Of a stretch of DNA of 64,000 bases, positions 58,873-64,000 are shown in pieces. Location: the NCBI GenBank assembly GCA_022835595.1, contig BQUP01000005.1:1545501-1609500 (forward strand). The letters are read 5' to 3'. The translations under genes were made by a program, and so were the position numbers. Numbering within the stretch: position 1 is the stretch's first letter; each line of letters starts with the position of its first letter. Under the pieces are notes generated by a model, which saw only the letters and a list, made by a program, of their open reading frames with translations, had not been told where the DNA came from and ran no database searches. Source of the DNA: Cystobasidium ongulense (Eukaryota > Basidiomycota > Cystobasidiomycetes > Cystobasidiales > Cystobasidiaceae).

Positions 58873-60460
58873 ATGGTCCAGAACAGAGCTCTCATCTACA
58901 AGAAGGTCCCCACCGGTGCGTATTAGAATCTCGTAATCACCATGATCACGTCGTTTTCCTCGAGCTCTTAGATGTAGCTGACATTCGCATTCATGATGCA
59001 CCTCCTGCGTTCTATCATGCCTCTCAGAGATGCCCGCTATTGGCGAGCATATCGCGGTGGAAGACTGGCCCATTGATGTCGACGCCGACTTGAAAGAAGG
59101 AAGCATTCTCGTAAAGGTGCGTACGGGACTCCCAGTATTGCGCGAGCAGCAGGATGACCTTACTAATTCTGTCTATCCTTACAGATTGTCAGTGCTTCTT
59201 CCGCTATCCAAATCATCCCCCGGTCGCCAAACTAAATTTGTCTCCACTTTATTTTAGAACTACATGTCAGTAGATCCTTACATGAGAGGAAGACTACGTC
59301 AACCCGGCACAAAGTCCTACGCACCTTCATTCGAGCTCGAGCAGCCATTGAACACTCGCTCAATAGCGACAGTCAAGAAGTCAAAGAACCAAAAGTTCAA
59401 AGAAGGAGATGTCATTTCTTGCAATACTTCTATCGCGGAATACGCTATCCTACCCAAGGAACTCCTCGAAGGCCCTCCTGGTCCCTGGGGTCCTGTCGCT
59501 AAGCTAGACAACCCCAACAATATCAGTGTTGGCCATTTCTTGGGCGCTCTAGGCATGCCTGGTTTGACTGCTTGTGAGTCCTAACTCTTTATATCCCATA
59601 TTTACTAGAAGAGCCGTACAAATGACTAACTAATACTCTTCTCCTTCTACCAGACTCCTCTTACTACGAGATTGGACAACCTAAGAAGGGAGAAACAATC
59701 TTCGTCACAGCAGCAGCCGGCGCAGTCGGACAACTCGTCTGCCAGCTAGCTCTGCACGACGGATTAGACGTGATTGCCAGCGCAGGAGACGATGAAAAGA
59801 TTGAGTTCCTCAAGAACGAACTTGGTGTCAAGAAGTCTTTCAATTACAAGAAGAAGGACACTGCTGAGGCTTTGAAGGAGTTTGCTCCTGGCGGAATCGA
59901 CATTTTCTACGATGTGAGCGATCTATTCTTTTCGCAACTACGATATGCTGTGACATTGAACTGATATGATAATCTCGCTCAGAACGTCGGCGGCAAAACA
60001 CTAGACGACGCTCTTGATGCCACAAAAGACTTCGCCCGTATCGGTATGTGCAAAGGTCTGCTTGAGGAATAACGTACACGTACTAATACGCAGCCTATCT
60101 TCAGTCTCTTGCGGTGCCATCAGCCAATACAACTTGAAGGCCGAAGACAGATACGGCGTCAAGAACCTAGTCTACCTCTTCCAGCGACAATTGACGATCC
60201 GAGGTTTCCTAGTCGGTAGCATGGGACCCAAGTATGCTGAAGAACACCGCAAGGTAAGTGGCAGCCATGATTCTCAGATGTTCACCATATGTATCTAATG
60301 CTCCGATCTTGCTTGACAGAACGTGTCCAAGTGGATCGCAGAAGGCAGCTTCAAGCCCACTCTTTCAGTCACAGAGGGCATCGAGAAGAGTGGAGAGGCG
60401 CTACTCTCACTCTTCAAGGGCGAGAACCACGGAAAGGCCATCATCAAGCTTAGCGACTAA
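58873..60460 (+). CDS. Medium-chain NADPH-dependent oxidoreductase (PTGR/alkenal reductase-like)
   Basis: Zinc-independent medium-chain dehydrogenase/reductase of the 2-alkenal or 15-oxoprostaglandin reductase group, which reduces alpha,beta-unsaturated carbonyls. Exons 58873-58915, 59028-59116, 59258-59573, 59654-59913, 59983-60043, 60105-60253 and 60320-60460 give 352 aa. Landmarks are NYMSVDPYMRGRL, the GALGMPGLTAYSSYYEIG segment, the cofactor loop TAAAGAVGQLVCQLA, DIFYDNVGGKTLDDAL, SCGAISQYN and RGFLVGS. No zinc-binding Cys/His cluster is present, as expected. The physiological substrate is unknown. Seven exons with introns of 69-142 nt; the 142-nt intron after exon 2 is the longest. Confidence 0.93.
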
Positions 60461-60592
60461 GCGTAAAAGTCCCAAACAAACAAAAAGTTCCAATGTAGCC
60501 TACTTCTCACCCAGTAGCAAGTTATCTGACTATCGAATGAAATGCAAAATAGATCATTTCCAACTTTATCATGCCTTGCAGACTGTTATACC

Positions 60593-60600
60593 TATAAAAT
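60593..60600 (+). promoter_or_regulatory. TATA-like element upstream of MIP1
   Basis: TATAAAAT lies 96 bp before the ATG at 60689 and overlaps the alternative ATG at 60599. If it is a true TATA box, transcription would begin downstream of 60599 and the 60689 start would be used. Confidence 0.35.
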
Positions 60601-60688
60601 GCTAGCTTTCCGCCACTTTGCTCTTTCCGCACTCGCTTTGGAATTGCGGTCCAAGCTTCTTGCTTCCCGCCAACTATTCATCTATTGG

Positions 60689-63600
60689 ATGCTCGTCTAC
60701 AATGCCAGAGCAGTGTCGCATATCAAGGCATCACAGCATGCACTGCGGCTCGCTCAGCGATGTCGCTGTTCAAGCCATATTAGGGCGGCGTCCTCGCTGG
60801 CGGGCAATGTCAATGGCGAAGAGGTGACAGGTCAATCGACAGCGGGAGGAGGTGAGCAGGAATGCTGTAGGATCAGTTGCACTGCCTTTACGTAGCTGAC
60901 GTGGCATATCATCGTCGCTGTGATCCTGCAGTCGTCAGAAATGCAGCCGGGGTGCAGCTACTCTCCCCATCGCTGCACAAGCAAGTCTTTGGTGCCAAAT
61001 CCAACATTCCACCATTAGATCCACAAGCTGTAAAGATAGCAAAAGAACACTTGGAGCGTAATACACTAGCGCAAGTAGAATCAAAACCTCTTCCAACTAC
61101 AGATTTCACGTTACCTAAATTACAAGGAAGCGATATCGAAGAACATTTCTATAACCTTGGTCTAGCATATTCATCACCTTATTTTGATCTCGCTCAAGAA
61201 TTCGCAAAGGCTGAACTACCTTCAAAGCCAGATGTTTGGGTTAGAGCTTCAGGTTGGATTAAATATAATAGGGATGGAAGCTATCAACCCGTCGATTACC
61301 CTCCCGATGAAGCTTTATCTTTCGACGTGGAGACCCTATACAAGATACAACCTTTTGCTGTCATGGCTACTGCTGCTTCAAAGTCTCATTGGTATTCTTG
61401 GACTTCACCTTGGCTACTAGGTGACTCTTCGGATCCGCAACAACTCATTCCATTCGCTTCTCCTCGACCTCGTCTGTTAGTTGGCCATAATGTAGGCTAC
61501 GATCGAGCACGTATACAAGAAGAATATCATCTCGAACGCACGAAGAACCGCTATATCGACACCATGTCCTTACACGTAGCTGTTACGGGTTTATCGTCAC
61601 ATCAAAGAGCACCATGGATGAAGTACAAGAAAATTAAACAAGAAAGAATGCAAGCCGCTGTTGAAGCTGGTCTTGCGGTGACAGACCCCTCCACACCACG
61701 CTGGGAGGATGTTAGCTCAATGAGCTCATTGGAACACGTCGCCAGATTACATTGCGGTATCGATCTTGACAAATCAGCAAGAGATTACTTCTCTTCGGAG
61801 GACAAGCAAGAAGTACTAGATCACTTTGAAGAATTAATGGCTTATTGCGCGAGTGATGTCGATGTCACACACAAAGTTTTCAAAGCAGTCTTACCTCAAT
61901 TCTTAGAAAGTTGCCCTAATCCAGTAACTTTAGCTGGGGTTTTATCTATGGGAAATTGCTTCTTACCCGTAGATAACAGTTGGCCGGAATTCATTGAGAA
62001 AGCAGAAAGTTTATATAATAAACTCACTCAACAGGTAGAAGTAGAATTACATCATTTGGCGGATCAAGCTAGGAAGTTGATGAGCAAGAGGGATGAGAAT
62101 GGGGTATCGGAATGGGAAAAGGATCCTTGGTTGAGTCAATTGGACTGGACACCTAAAAAAGCAAGAGAGCTTCTCCCTTCACCTGGAGCTGTTTCAATAT
62201 CGCCCATCACCAATCTTGCTGTAACAGCGCAAACCTCTGAGGAAGATGAGATATCCGCAGATCTGAATGAAGAGGCATCGGAGGCTATACCAAATGATTC
62301 GCTCTCTGCAATGGAAAACCAGTCGGAACAACCCTCAAAGCTAGAGGAGACCGGTCAGAGTACGCGGGAATTTACTTCAGAGGCTCGCTGGTACGAACAG
62401 TTTACATCGCGACCTGAAATACCGAAACCACTTGCGGAATCTATGGTTCCTTTGCTCTTGCGGATGAGCATACATGGCCACCCTCTGCAATGGGATGAGC
62501 AATACGGCTGGATCTATTTAGTACCCAAAGGAGAAGTCGCACCAGCTAAATTCGCCCATCCTGTTGTGCTTTCACCATCAAACAGTGAAGGCTTGCCATC
62601 AAACAGTGAAGGCAAGCCTTATAAGCCCTTCAAGACAGCTACAAGAGCCTTATTAGGTCCCCGTTTCGCAAAAATGTGGGACGAAGGGATTCTCACGTCA
62701 CAAATACCTATAGCTGGAAAGGCTATCAAAGTCGGCTTGAGTCAGCGGAATGTAGATCGCTCAGAGCAATATGTTAAGGTTGAAAGCGAAATCCAAAAGC
62801 TGGCTAAGCAGATAGCCAGTTTATCACGCGAAGAGCGCCAAAATGATATATGGCTATCACAATTGGACTGGACCGGTGCATTGGACAATTCGACATCTCT
62901 GCTCTCCATTGCTTCGGCCAACAAGGCAGATGAGTCCACGCCTTGCATGGAAATTGAAGTTCAAGGATTAGAAGATATTCCGGCAGCTGAGTCCGAACAA
63001 CCGGGACGAAGGCCCTCCACCCTTTTCCCTCAGCGATCTTCTTCCGTTCCTGGCGAAGCTCCTGTTGCTCCATCAAAACAGCAAGCAGCTAGCACAACTC
63101 CGATTTCTACTTCAACAAGCAAGGCTCCGAAATCGACCAAGAAAGCTTTACTAGCCACATCGTCGCTGTCCGAGAATGGCGAAGTGGATCAAAACAGTTT
63201 CATCTGGCCTAAATGGTTTTGGGACATGCATAAGCCACGTGTTGGCCACACGGGCCCAAATCTCACCATCCGATCCAAGACTTCCCCACTACTCCTTCGG
63301 CTCAGGTGGCACAACCGTCCTCTTTTCTTCTCTAGGCAACATGGCTGGCTATACCGAGTTCCTCGAAATGAGATATTGAGTGATGAAGAGAAGGATGAAA
63401 GTGGCCAATTGCCTGTTATAGGAGGAAGCAGGCCGGTTAAGGCTGCTGAAACAAAGCGCAAGTCGACAGCGAGCGCCAAGGAGACTTCGACGAAAACGCA
63501 CGCTTCCAGTGCTGACCTGTTTATGCATGAAGACAAGGAGCATTTCTACTATAAATTACCGCACAAAGATGGAGCGGATGCCAATGTCGGTACTCCTCTT

Positions 63601-64000
63601 TCAAAGACGTTCATCCCAGCATTTGAAGATGGGACGCTCACGAGCGAATTTCCAGCTGCACGTGCTGCACTAGAGATGAATGCCCAATGTAGCTATTGGA
63701 TCAGTGCGAGAGAAAGAGTCCTCAATCAGCTGGTCATCTGGAAAGATGCTCAGCATGACCGCGGTTTCACAGACTCAGATCCGTCCACGCCGTATGGCAT
63801 TATTCTGCCTCAAGTCGTGACAATGGGTACCGTCACCCGCAGAGCTGTCGAAAGTACCTGGCTTGCCGCTTCCAATGCGAAAAAGAACCGATTGGGGTCC
63901 GAGTTGAAAGCTATGGTTAGAGCGCCTCCTGGCTACGCTCTTGTTGGAGCAGATGTGGATTCTGAGGAATTATGGATTTGTTCGGTGATGGGAGACGCTC
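60689..64000 (+). CDS. MIP1: Mitochondrial DNA polymerase gamma, 3' end outside window
   Basis: Replicative polymerase of mitochondrial DNA. Exon 60689-60851 joins 60932 onwards at phase 1, and the frame stays open to the right edge (about 1077 residues visible). The N-terminus MLVYNARAVSHIKASQHAL, with RLAQRCR, looks like a matrix presequence. Exonuclease motifs are present: ALSFDVETL (Exo I, about 184), LVGHNVGYDRARI (Exo II, about 238) and YCASDVDVTHKVF (Exo III, about 359). Family-specific blocks WPKWFWDMHKP, LPHKDGADANVGTPLSKTF, LEMNAQCSYWISARERV and ILPQVVTMGTVTRRAVE lead to polymerase motif A, VGADVDSEELWICSV (about 1058). Motifs B and C must lie past the edge. The spacer carries a 21-bp tandem duplication (62575-62616). 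Alternative starts are 60599 and 60542; 60689 is preferred because of the TATA-like element. Confidence 0.93.

Noticed and set aside
1-64000. Transposons, virus-like elements, CRISPR arrays and rRNA genes
   Set aside because: No reverse transcriptase, integrase, transposase or capsid-like reading frame, terminal repeats, spacer arrays or rRNA-like sequence was recognised in any part of the window.

Overview
This window is nuclear DNA of an intron-dense fungus, most likely a basidiomycete (no finer placement is safe). The evidence is numerous short GT-AG introns (mostly 50-80 nt) with very small exons, fungal gene families throughout (ATG11, PWP2, TFIIE-alpha, MADS-box, MPS1, MIP1, CSC1/PHM7), and tight spacing on both strands. 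I rebuilt gene models by hand by joining exons where donor, acceptor, reading phase and family similarity agreed. Exon sums divide by three for every complete model.

Layout, left to right. 0-7.4 kb: URI1/BUD27 (minus, runs off the left edge) is divergent with HEM14 (protoporphyrinogen oxidase); then a 13-exon CaMK-type kinase and a short-chain dehydrogenase, both minus. 7.6-15.3 kb: ATG11 (minus) is divergent with PWP2 (plus). 16-25 kb: a disordered 784-aa protein, an omega/xi-type glutathione transferase (GTO/ECM4) with a GC-AG intron, and a 1291-aa nuclear-looking protein of unknown family. 25.5-37.4 kb: three head-to-tail CSC1/OSCA/TMEM63 channel paralogues (A, B, C). Copy B is cut by an assembly gap and copy C appears to have an intron inside its start codon. 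37.9-42.2 kb: TFIIE-alpha (TFA1) followed by a decayed partial duplicate of itself. 42.5-47.4 kb: a small unassigned minus gene with faint RPA3 resemblance, a 75-76 bp minisatellite, TIM10 and a MADS-box factor. 47.5-53.6 kb: RNase H2 subunit C (RNH203) divergent with MPS1 kinase. 54.5-64 kb: a Ser-rich single-pass membrane protein, SNX3/GRD19, a medium-chain NADPH oxidoreductase, and mitochondrial DNA polymerase gamma (MIP1), which runs off the right edge.

The genes are mostly conserved housekeeping functions: transcription (URI, TFIIE-alpha, MADS), ribosome assembly (PWP2), autophagy and sorting (ATG11, SNX3), mitochondria (HEM14, TIM10, MIP1) and genome or spindle integrity (RNH203, MPS1). 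They do not form one pathway. I found no transposon, virus-like element, tRNA, rRNA or CRISPR array. The most unusual signals are gene-structural: the split start codon of CSC1-C, an in-frame stop-free intron in MPS1, micro-exons of 9-16 nt, a TFA1 duplicate whose decay is sharply graded along its length, and strong drops in GC content towards the 3' part of several genes.
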